The position numbers were made by a program, and so were the translations under genes. DNA of 64,000 bases from an uncultured Prevotellaceae bacterium. GTDB taxonomy: Bacteria > Bacteroidota > Bacteroidia > Bacteroidales > Bacteroidaceae. This document shows positions 7,641-16,500 of this stretch, in pieces; the stretch's first letter is position 1; every line of letters starts with the position of its first letter. Location of the stretch: contig CAMBDA010000002.1 in assembly GCA_945865175.1 (NCBI GenBank), forward strand, positions 62,001-126,000, written 5' to 3'. The notes below the pieces were generated by a model that was given only the letters and a program-made list of their open reading frames with translations, had not been told where the DNA came from and made no database searches.

Positions 7641-10067
7641 ATGACACCACAAAACAACAACCCGGGGAACGTGCAACAGGAAGACGGTCTGTCCATCCAG
7701 GACATTCTGTCGCTCTGTCTAGGACATTGGCTATGGTTTGTCATCTCCGTTATCCTGTGCGTAGGCATGGCTACAGTCTACCTGCTGCATACACCAAAAT
7801 CCTACACACGCACAGCCTCCATCATGATCAAGGATGACCAGAAAGGAAGCTCTATCGGAGGCATGGATCAGGCATTCAGCCAGTTGGGACTGTTTCAATC
7901 CAACACAAACGTACAGAATGAGCTCATCAGCATCCAATCGCCCGACCTGATGCTGGAAATCGTACGACGAATGAGCATGGATGTCTCCTATTCCGTAGAC
8001 GGCACTTTCCATGAGGAACAGCTCTATGGAACCACTGCCCCCATCAAGGTCTCATTTCCCGAAATAGCCGACAACATGAGCGTGTCGTTCGATATTGATG
8101 TGCAGGAGAACGGAACTGTATCACTTTCACGCTTTGCTGACATAGAAAACGAGTACGATGACGTTGTGAACAGCAAGATTGACTCCAACCTTATCGAAAC
8201 GCCCATTGGCAAAATAAAGATTGAGAAAACCGAGCACTTCAAGGATGCACTCCCAGAAGGCGTAATCCATGTAAAACGAAATAACATCTACACCACTACC
8301 GACGACATAACCAAGAGTTTCAAGTGCTCGCTCAGCCAAAAGGAGGCAACCATCATCGAAATCTCCTATACCGATGTGCTTCCCCGCCGTGCTGAGGATG
8401 CCATACGAACTCTGATTTCGGTCTACAACGAGAACTGGGTGAAGGACAAGAACCAGATAGCCGTGAGCACCAGTGCCTTTATCAATGAACGTCTGAAGGT
8501 AATCGAGAAAGACCTTGGCAATGTGGACAGCGACATCTCCTCCTACAAGAGTGAACACCTGATTCCGGACATTGCTGCAGCAAGCAACATGGCCATGCAG
8601 CAAGCCAGCGAAGCCAATGCCAGCGTGATGGACCTCAACAATCAGGTGTACATGGCACGCTATATCAAGAATTACCTGAGCAACAATTCCAACCGTAACC
8701 AGTTGCTGCCAGCCAACAGCGGCATCACCAACGCAGCCATTGAGAACCAGATTGGCGAATATAACACCACGCTGCTCAAGCGCAACAACCTGGTGGCCAA
8801 CAGTTCGGAAACAAACCCGTTGGTGGTGGACATGGATGCATCGCTGTCCTACATGCGTAGTGCCATCATCACCAGTATCGACAACGAACTGAAAGCCCTG
8901 GACACCCGCATTCGCTCATTGCAGCAATACAGCGGACAGGCCACTTCACAAATCTCGAGCAATCCCAAGCAGGCACGCTATCTGCTGAGCGTAGAACGTC
9001 AGCAAAAGGTAAAGGAATCGCTCTACCTTTTCCTGCTGCAAAAGCGCGAGGAGAACGAACTGAACCAAGCGTTTACAGCCTATAATACACGTATCGTATC
9101 GGAACCACACGGTTCACAATTCCCCACTGCACCTGTCACACGAAACATCCTGTTGATAGGTTTTGTACTAGGTCTGTGCATACCCGCAGGCATCCTATAT
9201 GCACGTGAATCGCTGAACACAAAAATACGCGGCAAGAAGGATCTTGAAGGAAAGGTAACCCTTCCCTATCTGGGTGAAATTCCATTTATCAAGAAAAATG
9301 ACCGTGAGGGCAAGAAAAGAATTCTCCTGGGCAAGAAAGGCAAAAAACAGGAAGAAGGTCTCATAGCAGTGGAAGAAGGCAAGAGAGATGTTATCAATGA
9401 AGCGTTCCGTGTGGTACGCACCAACCTGGAGTTTATGATTGGCAAGAAGGACGGACGCAATGTAAGCGTCATCACCAGCTACAACCCGGGCAGCGGTAAG
9501 AGCTTCCTTGCCATCAACATGGGTATAAGCCTTGCCATCAAGAAGGGGAAAGTGCTCATCATCGACACCGACCTGCGTAGAGGTTCAACATCGGCCTACA
9601 TCAACAGCCCTGAGGAAGGTCTGTCAGATTATTTGGCCGCTAGGACAAACGATATTGAACACATCATCGTAAAGGGCACGCTCCACCCCAACCTGGACAT
9701 CATTCCCATCGGGACCATGCCACCTAACCCCACAGAATTATTGCTCAGCGAACGCATGCAGACGCTCATATCCAGCGTACGAGACAAGTATGACTACGTA
9801 TTCCTGGATTGTCCTCCCGTAGAGATTGTGGCAGATACCACCATCGTAGAGAAGTTGGCCGACCGTACCATCTTCATCATTCGTGTAGGCCTACTGGAAC
9901 GTTCCATGCTGACACAGCTTGAGCAGGACTATCAGACAGGCAAGTACAAGAACATGGCAGTACTTATCAACGGAGCCGAAAGGGGCGGACGTTACGGAAG
10001 CAGGTATGGATACCGGTATGGATATTCTAAAGATGGTGAATATCATTACGGTTCAAAGAAGAAATAA
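7641..10067 (+). CDS. Wzc-type polysaccharide co-polymerase with BY-kinase domain
   Basis: 808 residues. Order of parts: N-terminal cytoplasmic stretch, membrane helix around 35-55, periplasmic Wzz-like domain with coiled coils to about 510, second membrane helix (ILLIGFVLGLCIPAGILYA), then a bacterial tyrosine kinase domain. Walker A is NPGSGKS with K620, Walker A' is VLIIDTDLRRGS, and Walker B is VFLDCPP. The last 30 residues are rich in tyrosine (GSRYGYRYGYSK and more), the usual autophosphorylated tail. Such proteins control chain length and export together with Wza. Two hairpins follow the stop. Confidence 0.95.
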   Translation: MTPQNNNPGNVQQEDGLSIQDILSLCLGHWLWFVISVILCVGMATVYLLHTPKSYTRTASIMIKDDQKGSSIGGMDQAFSQLGLFQSNTNVQNELISIQSPDLMLEIVRRMSMDVSYSVDGTFHEEQLYGTTAPIKVSFPEIADNMSVSFDIDVQENGTVSLSRFADIENEYDDVVNSKIDSNLIETPIGKIKIEKTEHFKDALPEGVIHVKRNNIYTTTDDITKSFKCSLSQKEATIIEISYTDVLPRRAEDAIRTLISVYNENWVKDKNQIAVSTSAFINERLKVIEKDLGNVDSDISSYKSEHLIPDIAAASNMAMQQASEANASVMDLNNQVYMARYIKNYLSNNSNRNQLLPANSGITNAAIENQIGEYNTTLLKRNNLVANSSETNPLVVDMDASLSYMRSAIITSIDNELKALDTRIRSLQQYSGQATSQISSNPKQARYLLSVERQQKVKESLYLFLLQKREENELNQAFTAYNTRIVSEPHGSQFPTAPVTRNILLIGFVLGLCIPAGILYARESLNTKIRGKKDLEGKVTLPYLGEIPFIKKNDREGKKRILLGKKGKKQEEGLIAVEEGKRDVINEAFRVVRTNLEFMIGKKDGRNVSVITSYNPGSGKSFLAINMGISLAIKKGKVLIIDTDLRRGSTSAYINSPEEGLSDYLAARTNDIEHIIVKGTLHPNLDIIPIGTMPPNPTELLLSERMQTLISSVRDKYDYVFLDCPPVEIVADTTIVEKLADRTIFIIRVGLLERSMLTQLEQDYQTGKYKNMAVLINGAERGGRYGSRYGYRYGYSKDGEYHYGSKKK

Positions 10068-10073
10068 AACATA

Positions 10074-10097
10074 GGATAGGGATTCCGCCCCCTATCC
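10074..10097 (+). terminator. Short hairpin behind the Wzc gene
   Basis: GGATAGGG (10074-10081) can pair with CCCTATCC (10090-10097), six bases after the stop. No U tract follows; the stronger hairpin at 10132 is the likelier end of transcription. Confidence 0.4.
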
Positions 10098-10131
10098 CTA
10101 CCAGCCTACACCAGTCAAAACACTGTAGTAA

Positions 10132-10164
10132 AAGAAACGGATTGCAATCAGCAATCCGTTTCTT
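10132..10164. terminator. Bidirectional terminator between convergent genes
   Basis: A perfect 14-bp stem, AAGAAACGGATTGC (10132-10145) against GCAATCCGTTTCTT (10151-10164), with a 5-base loop. It lies between the Wzc gene and the convergent 10732 gene. The last codons and stop of the minus-strand gene are inside the stem. Confidence 0.72.
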
Positions 10165-10732
10165 GTTCGTCTATCTTTTCCATCACGTCCTCCACATTGC
10201 GACCAAGGAAAACAGCCTGGAAATTACGGCCCTTTATACTAGGAAACTGACTGCGAGGGTCAATATCATCACGCCGACGAAGATAGTTCGTCACCCTATC
10301 ATAGCAATCCTGTACAGACATGGCCTTGAGGCGCGCACTGAAGTCCGTATTGAGATAACAGAACTTGCCCGTATCGGGATGGGCAAGCACACGCTTGAAA
10401 CTCAAGGAAGCATCATACCATCCCACATGCGCCGAGGAGTTTGACTGAGCAGAAACAGATTCTATCTTAGCAGCACCTTGCGAAGCAGCAGCCTGTCCAA
10501 TGCGCTTGAATTCCTCCAAATCCTTGGCCGTAGTCTTGATGACAATAAAATAGGAACGATTCCTCACCTTAAAGCGTTTGGGAAACTGAACCGGACTGTT
10601 CACGTAGGCAACAAACTCCTGCACGAAATAATCATCGGGTTCGAAACCAGGAATCTCATTCATGAAGCCGAGGGCATCCTCGACCTTAGTGACAAGGACC
10701 TCCTTGTCAAAGTATCGCAAATATAAATTCAT
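10148..10732 (-). CDS. Conserved hypothetical protein
   Basis: 194 residues from ATG 10732; a TTG two codons upstream is possible but less likely. No signal peptide or membrane helix. The N-terminal half is mixed alpha/beta (NLYLRYFDKEVLVTKVEDA), the middle is alanine/serine rich (about 95-120), and the C-terminus ends EQETDC. I do not recognise a family with known function. Coding bias and the well-placed terminator support a real gene. Its start is 22 bp after the stop of the PurF-like gene on the same strand, so the two are probably co-transcribed. Confidence 0.7.
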   Translation of the reverse strand: MNLYLRYFDKEVLVTKVEDALGFMNEIPGFEPDDYFVQEFVAYVNSPVQFPKRFKVRNRSYFIVIKTTAKDLEEFKRIGQAAASQGAAKIESVSAQSNSSAHVGWYDASLSFKRVLAHPDTGKFCYLNTDFSARLKAMSVQDCYDRVTNYLRRRDDIDPRSQFPSIKGRNFQAVFLGRNVEDVMEKIDEQETDC

Positions 10733-10759
10733 AAACAATAGTTATTTTCGTTTCCAAAT

Positions 10760-12187
10760 TCAATCCACCTGTCCCCTCAGCGAATGGGAACTGCTACCGT
10801 CGAAACAGTGGGTACATATGTCACACTTAGGCAGACCAATGGCTGCGACCAGGGTCTCAAGCTTACTGAACATCAGGGAGTCAAGCTTGAGCCGACGAGC
10901 TATCTCGCTCACCATACGCTTGTATTCCGGGGAGTCGGTAGTCGCGTATGCCTGAACATTCTTGTTCATGTCACCCTCAAAATCAGCAATTATCTGCCGT
11001 GTAATGAGTTCCATTTCAGATTTGCTGGCAGAGAAGTTAATGAAGGGACAACCATAAATCAGGGGCGGACAGGCAATGCGCATGTGCACCTCACGGGCTC
11101 CCAATTCATGAAGCACCTGGGTATTGTCCCGCAACTGTGTGCCACGGACAATGCTGTCGTCACAGAAGAGGACGCGCTTGTCCAGCAGAATATCTTTATT
11201 AGGTATCAACTTCATCTTGGCCACAAGATTGCGCATGTTCTGATTGCTGGGCATAAAACTGCGCGGCCATGTGGGGGTGTACTTGCTGATGGCACGCTGA
11301 TAGGGGATCTTGTGCCCCTCAGAATATCCCACAGCCATACCTATGCCGCTATCGGGAATGCCACAGGTGCAATCAACCTCGGTAGGGTCCTCCATTCCCA
11401 TGACACGCCCACACTCATTGCGCACGGTCTCAGCATTGCGACCTTCGTAGCAACTGGTAGGGAATCCGTAATAAACCCACAGGAAAGAGCACACCTGCAT
11501 CCGCTTGTTGCGCTGACGCAATGTCTCCATACCATGCTCACGAATACGGATGATTTCGCCCGGGCCTAAAAAGTGAACCGTCTCAAAGTCGAGGTTGGGG
11601 AAAGCTGTGCTCTCGCTTGTTACGGCCATAGCACCGGCACGCTTGCCCACTACAATCGGAGTACGCCCCCACGAGTCGCGGGCAGCAATGATACCATCCT
11701 CCGTGAGCAGGAGCATGGAGCACGAGCCCTCTATCTGGCGAAAAACATTGTTGATACCATCCACAAAGTCCTTGCCCTTGATAATCAAAAGAGCGACAAG
11801 CTCAGTGGGATTGATCTTGCCGCTCGAAAACTCGCTCAAATGCATATTCTCGCTCAGGAGTGCCTGTGCCAGCTGTTCCATATTGTTAATCTTGGCTACA
11901 GTGACCAAGGCGAAACGACCCAGATGGCTGTTCATCAGCATAGGCTGCGCATCGGTATCACTGATGACACCGATACCACTATTCCCCACGAAACGGTCAA
12001 GCTCGGGCTCAAAACGAGTGCGGAAATAGGTATTCTCCAGATTATGGATGCTGCGATAAAAGCCGTTCTCAACGGAGAACGTGGCCATACCGGCACGTTT
12101 GGTGCCAAGATGGGATTGATAGTCTGTACCATAAAACAAATCAGCATTACACTGCTGCTGCGAGACAATGCCAAAAAAACCACCCAT
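10760..12187 (-). CDS. PurF-like amidophosphoribosyltransferase lacking the catalytic Cys
   Basis: 475 residues, homologous to PurF along its length: N-terminal Ntn glutaminase-like domain (1-230) and C-terminal phosphoribosyltransferase domain. The PRPP loop VLFCDDSIVRGT is at 339-350. Cysteines at 233, 380, 455 and 458 match the positions that hold the Fe-S cluster in Bacillus-type PurF. However, the N-terminus reads MGGFFGIVS where active PurF has Cys as residue 1 after processing (CGxFG), so the glutamine-hydrolysing nucleophile is replaced by Gly. From memory, a Gly version is shared by other Bacteroidales paralogues. It may use ammonia directly or have another role, so the symbol purF is withheld. 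Confidence 0.85.
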   Translation of the reverse strand: MGGFFGIVSQQQCNADLFYGTDYQSHLGTKRAGMATFSVENGFYRSIHNLENTYFRTRFEPELDRFVGNSGIGVISDTDAQPMLMNSHLGRFALVTVAKINNMEQLAQALLSENMHLSEFSSGKINPTELVALLIIKGKDFVDGINNVFRQIEGSCSMLLLTEDGIIAARDSWGRTPIVVGKRAGAMAVTSESTAFPNLDFETVHFLGPGEIIRIREHGMETLRQRNKRMQVCSFLWVYYGFPTSCYEGRNAETVRNECGRVMGMEDPTEVDCTCGIPDSGIGMAVGYSEGHKIPYQRAISKYTPTWPRSFMPSNQNMRNLVAKMKLIPNKDILLDKRVLFCDDSIVRGTQLRDNTQVLHELGAREVHMRIACPPLIYGCPFINFSASKSEMELITRQIIADFEGDMNKNVQAYATTDSPEYKRMVSEIARRLKLDSLMFSKLETLVAAIGLPKCDICTHCFDGSSSHSLRGQVD

Positions 12188-12249
12188 AATGAGTATACTT
12201 TAATGTGATATTTGAATAAACGTTTTTGCTATACTATCGAAATCGACTA

Positions 12250-12257
12250 CAAAGTTA
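12250..12257 (-). promoter_or_regulatory. Possible -7 element of the PurF-like gene
   Basis: TAACTTTG on the minus strand would start transcription near 12243, about 56 bases before the start codon. No -33 TTTG at the right distance was found. Confidence 0.4.
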
Positions 12258-12370
12258 CCCAAAATCCTCCAAAACGCCTAGGAAAGTGATGAAAAATTTT
12301 CCATTTTTCGTGATAATCCTACCTAAAGGGCCGTTTTAGGGATATTCCCATGAGGAATGGGGTTTTTCCC

Positions 12371-12401
12371 TTTGCCGATACCGACAAACAGGATAAATTT
12401 G
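12371..12401 (+). promoter_or_regulatory. Orphan promoter upstream of the J-domain gene
   Basis: TTTG at 12371-12374, 19 bp, TAAATTTG at 12394-12401: a full consensus promoter. No gene starts within 150 bp, and a terminator hairpin at 12487 lies in its path. Confidence 0.7.
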
Positions 12402-12407
12402 CATCAA

Positions 12408-12520
12408 AGATTAGTAAAAGGGATTAAAAACGACCTGACTATGAAAGTGGAAACTACCTTGACTTAATATTTTGATTTGAAATTCATACCCTAGCCTGAG
12501 ACAGGTTGGGGTATTTTTTT
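12408..12520 (+). ncRNA. Candidate small RNA or attenuated leader, about 110 nt
   Basis: Bounded by the promoter at 12371-12401 and an intrinsic terminator at 12487-12520. The only reading frame inside is eight codons (ATG at 12441). It could be a free small RNA or a leader whose terminator controls read-through into the J-domain gene, which starts 39 bp beyond. Together with the promoter at 12250 this accounts for the 370-bp gap between the PurF-like and J-domain genes. Not matched to any known RNA family. Confidence 0.4.
12487..12520 (+). terminator. Intrinsic terminator ahead of the J-domain gene
   Basis: A 12-bp stem, TACCCTAGCCTG (12487-12498) against CAGGTTGGGGTA (12502-12513) with two G-T pairs and a 3-base loop, followed at once by seven T. 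This is a textbook terminator. A -7 element TAACTTTG (12522-12529) follows directly and probably serves the J-domain gene. Confidence 0.8.
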
Positions 12521-12558
12521 GTAACTTTGCACCCATATTACTACAAACCAACAAACTG

Positions 12559-12933
12559 ATGCGTATTTTTAGATGGACATTTGCCTTTATCGGGCTTGTA
12601 AGAGGACGCCTGTGGGGCGCGATGCTAGGCTATTGGTTGGGGCTCATGGTAGACATGCTGCTCTCACAGTACTTCTTCAGGCCTAAAGCCAAGCAGCGAC
12701 AACACACCGTCACCCACTGCAGCCCCACCGTCACAGACGACTACCAGGTGCTGGGCATCTCCCCCAATGCCACGAATGAGGAAGTGAGACAGGCCTACCG
12801 GATACTGGCTTTGAAGCACCACCCCGACCGTGTGGCGAACAAAGGAGAGGTAGCCAAGGAGAAAGCAGAACGCACATTCCGCCAGATAACCGAGGCCAAA
12901 GAGCGAATATTCAAGGCCAGAGGGTTGAAATGA
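12559..12933 (+). CDS. Small membrane-anchored J-domain protein
   Basis: 124 residues. Residues 1-40 hold a hydrophobic glycine-rich segment (FAFIGLVRGRLWGAMLGYWLGL) that probably anchors or inserts in the inner membrane. A linker follows, then a C-terminal J domain (about 63-120) with DDYQVLGISPNA and the invariant HPD in LKHHPDRV. J proteins stimulate the ATPase of DnaK. The layout recalls DjlA (membrane segment first, J domain last) but lacks the TerB-like middle domain. The start is preceded by a -7 TAACTTTG at 12522. Confidence 0.88.
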   Translation: MRIFRWTFAFIGLVRGRLWGAMLGYWLGLMVDMLLSQYFFRPKAKQRQHTVTHCSPTVTDDYQVLGISPNATNEEVRQAYRILALKHHPDRVANKGEVAKEKAERTFRQITEAKERIFKARGLK

Positions 12934-12961
12934 GGGAATGTGCGCAGCTAAGAAAAAAGAG

Positions 12962-13216
12962 TCAAAGGGGGCTGACCTTCAAAACAAAGTCATCACCCAA
13001 ATGATGGATAGAGTCAATGCGGAACTGCTTGCTGCCATTGCATTTGCAAAAGTCCACATATTCCTTGAAAAATGCGTAATAGTCATACCCACTGGGTACG
13101 ATATGCGTGACGTTACTCATGTCTAGCACCTCGCCCACTGTGTGGGCTGTGTGAAGAAGGACATGCAGGGAGGAATCGAAGCAGCCCTTCAATGTAGCGA
13201 TAATGGATTCTTTCAT
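12962..13216 (-). CDS. Small hypothetical protein
   Basis: 84 residues, slightly acidic, no signal peptide. It contains short stretches such as GEVLDMSNVTHIVPSGYDYY and ends DFVLKVSPL. No family is recognised. It is convergent with the J-domain gene with a 28-bp gap. No clear promoter was found, so expression is uncertain, although no competing frame is better here. Confidence 0.5.
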   Translation of the reverse strand: MKESIIATLKGCFDSSLHVLLHTAHTVGEVLDMSNVTHIVPSGYDYYAFFKEYVDFCKCNGSKQFRIDSIHHLGDDFVLKVSPL

Positions 13217-13368
13217 AATGTCGTCATTTGCGGTTCTCTATATAAAGAACGTATGATGAAGGCATATTGTTACATACGAGCGCGAAGAATTAGTACTCTT
13301 TATCATTTTTCTACAATCTTATATAATGTCACGCAAACTCATACACGGAAGACCTGAATCATACACAA

Positions 13369-13401
13369 AAAGGGTGCGGCATTCAGCACCACACCCCCTT
13401 T
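13369..13401 (-). terminator. Imperfect hairpin behind the 40-residue peptide gene
   Basis: AAAGGG (13369-13374) pairs with CCCTTT (13396-13401), with further partial pairing inside. On the minus strand it lies 25 bp after the peptide's stop and is followed by TTTT. Confidence 0.5.
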
Positions 13402-13425
13402 ACGCTTATTTCTACCTAAAGAAAT

Positions 13426-13548
13426 CTAATCGTCATTCATCGCCATGATGTCCAATGGGTCATCAGGAATAGGAGAAGCAGCAAGCAACAAGCTTTCGCA
13501 CTGAACCTCCACTACCTCCGTATCAGGTTTTACATACCTTTCCTTCAT
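13426..13548 (-). CDS. 40-residue peptide of a common Bacteroidales type
   Basis: An ATG at 13548 with AGGATAATT just before it opens a 40-codon frame ending at 13426. The product begins MKERYVKPDTEVVEVQ and continues with a single Cys and the hydrophobic run SLLLAAS before an acidic tail (PDDPLDIMAMNDD). Many Prevotella and Bacteroides genomes encode short peptides with this plan (MKxxYxKPxxEVV...LLxxS); I know of no established function. It lies 38 bp after the CotH-type gene on the same strand and has a hairpin behind it. Confidence 0.6.
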   Translation of the reverse strand: MKERYVKPDTEVVEVQCESLLLAASPIPDDPLDIMAMNDD

Positions 13549-13586
13549 AATTATCCTCTGATTTTTACCTTATTTCACATATCCTA

Positions 13587-16500
13587 CTAGCGTATCACTG
13601 TCTTACGCCCATTGATGATATAGATGCCACGTGGCAACTTGCCCGTATTGGTCACTCGCTTACCATCAAGCGTGTACACATTATGATCCTCCAAACGCAG
13701 GGCGGGACGTGTATTGACGATATCCTGGAGGCCGTCGGGGTTTTCATACACATCGGAATACTTTTCCTTCAATCCCAAAGTGTTGCACAGATAGTCGTAC
13801 ACATAGTTGGCACGCTGTTGCAGCCATGCCTTTGCCTGCTCCACATTGGAGTCATAATCCTCATAGTACCATGCCCACACCTCACTGTTATGTGTAAAGC
13901 TGGGTCTGGCAAAGTCCAGGTAATCGTCGCAATATTCAAGCAGCTCACCCAACTGACTCTGCATGAAACGTGTCCACACACGGAAATACTCGCGTTCAAA
14001 CTTCTCGCCACTGTTGTAACGCAGGGCCTTCATGAAAGTCCAGGACTCCATGCTCTTCGAGCCGTTCCAGTAGTCCATCTCAGCATCACTGACATAATAC
14101 GTTGCACTACTCTCGTAACCGTAAGCCCAGTCGAGGTCCCACACAGGTCCGAAATAGAACAGGCTATCGGGATTCAGGATATCACGGTTGAACATGTATG
14201 TGCTCTTGGGATGCATCAGTTCGCGGTTCAGGATCAGCTCATTGGTCATCAGGAAGGTGGCAAGGCTCTGCACATCGGCATGTGCCTCGAAATTCTCGCC
14301 CTTTTTGAGAGCCATCAGCATCCCCATCATACGGTCCTTCACATCATACAGTTTGAATGCCACCGAACCGTCGGTAAACGACTCCGGTTCCTTGATGTTG
14401 ACAGGCAAATTGTAATAGGTGGTGCTGGTGCGGAACTTGTTGACTTCGTCGTAATAGGTGTCCAGTTCCAACAGGGTGGCATTCACCAGCGTATCGGAGA
14501 TATCGAGGCTGTTGTTGCCAAATCCCACCTTTTCGGTCAGCTGATAGCTGCCCAGGTATTTTCCATTAAGGTAAAGCTCTACAGGCACCTCATCATTGGC
14601 AGCCTGAGTACCCACCATCCTGGCCACCTTCATGCCAATGGCATTGGTCATCATGGACATGCGCTGAGCATTGGCGATAAGGTTCCAGTGCTTGCCCTTG
14701 GTAAGGTCCAGCACACTGGTTTTCTTATCAAACTTGAAGTGATATGGCTTCTTAGCCTCTCCCCAGGAAGAATTGCCACGTCCCTTGATGAGAATGGCCG
14801 TTTCCTCCAAGTCGGGGAACACGCCTCCACCCTGGATGCTGATAGTGGCATCCTTGTAGACAGTCTTGCTGGTAATGCTCTTTCCGTCGGCTGTGTTGAT
14901 ATAGATGACGGGCACATTATAGTCATTGGTGGAATGGTCGGTAAGGAAATCAGCCTTCACCACATAATCGCGGCCAAAAGGCAGCATCATCAGGTCGCCT
15001 CGGGCATTGCTGCGCAGCATCTGGAACCCGTCTCGTGACACGGTGTAGCACACATCGCCCTCAAAACGTGTGCGGGTGACTTTACTTTCCTGCAGCACAT
15101 TGCCCACATACACCTTGGCCTGCTCGCTGTCAGAGAGCTGGAAGGAAGGTGCCAGACGCTTACCGATACAGGCCACGGTCAGCTTGATAATGCTGTCCTC
15201 CACAATCTCACCCAGACAGTCCTTTGGCAGATCGGGGTTGTACTTGTTGTTGAACTTGAACGATGTGATGTGTGCAAAGTCGTCAGGTGCCTGATAAGTG
15301 GCTTCCATCAGTTCGGATGCGGCATACTGGTAGCTGGTACCATCGTTGGCCACGATGCTGATGCCACCGTTCTTCTGCTCATACGAACTCAGGTAGGCTT
15401 CGGGGAAGGCATCCACAGTGCCATCCTTCTTATAGACATACACCACAAGACCGCTGACAGGCAGAATAGACTTGTTTTCCTTCACCGTCACCTTGCAAAG
15501 AGCGTATTTATAGGATCCGTCGGTGGAAACACAAACGATGTAGGTAGAGCCTGCAGCCACACCCGTGACAACGCCCGTCGTCATGTCAACGGTACATATC
15601 GTCTCGTCATTGCTGTACCATTCCACCTCCTTGTTGTGGGCATTCTCGGGTGTTACATGGGCCACCATCTCCACCGACTCGCCCTCAAAGAGCGACACAT
15701 CATAGCTGTCAAGGGTGATGTTGTCCACATACACCGTCTGGTCAATCATGTTCAGGTTGGCCTCGACAAACACAATGGTACTACCACCATCATCGGACGA
15801 ATTGTGGTCCTTCCACAAAGCGATGACACCACGGTCAGCAAAGTCGTTCCAACAGGATTCGGACGAGCCGGGATAGTAAAGATTGTAGCCACCACGGTTG
15901 TTGGCCTTCAGTTGCCAGCGCGACGTTCCCTGCACCTGGTCCTTTTCTTCCATCACCACGTATGCCTCGTTGCTGTTCTCCACGCAGTAAGCCTTATAAG
16001 GCATACCCGTCTGATAGTTGTACACCTCGAAGCCATTCTCCATGTCACCCACGAAGGCCCACAACTGGTTGCCCTTCAGGGATTCCAAATATGAGTCACA
16101 ATAGAGGCTCGACTTGTCTGCATAAATGGTCTTGCTGCCACGGATAGTCATCTTGTACCAGTGGGTACTGCTAGCTAGCTGCCCATCGGCACCAACAGTA
16201 GTGGGACGGAACGGGAGCCCCTCGGCCGATGGCATGCTGGCCTCCCCAACCTCTAACTTTACATACATGCGGCTACCACCGTCACCAGGCGAGGCACCAC
16301 TGTTCCATAATGCCAACTTGCCCTTCACCTCAAAATCGTTGAGGCAGGCTTGCTGTACACCAGGAAAATAGAAATTGTAGCCATCCCCGTTAGTCGACAC
16401 CTTGAAGGTACGGGGGGCAGGAGCATCCGCCAACGCCTTCATGGATGCAGGTGCTGCATTATCCGAATTGGGGACAGAAACCACATACTCCGTACCCCAA

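Noticed and set aside
13683..15038. 451-codon open frame on the + strand
   Set aside because: Antisense to the CotH-type gene with intact CotH motifs.
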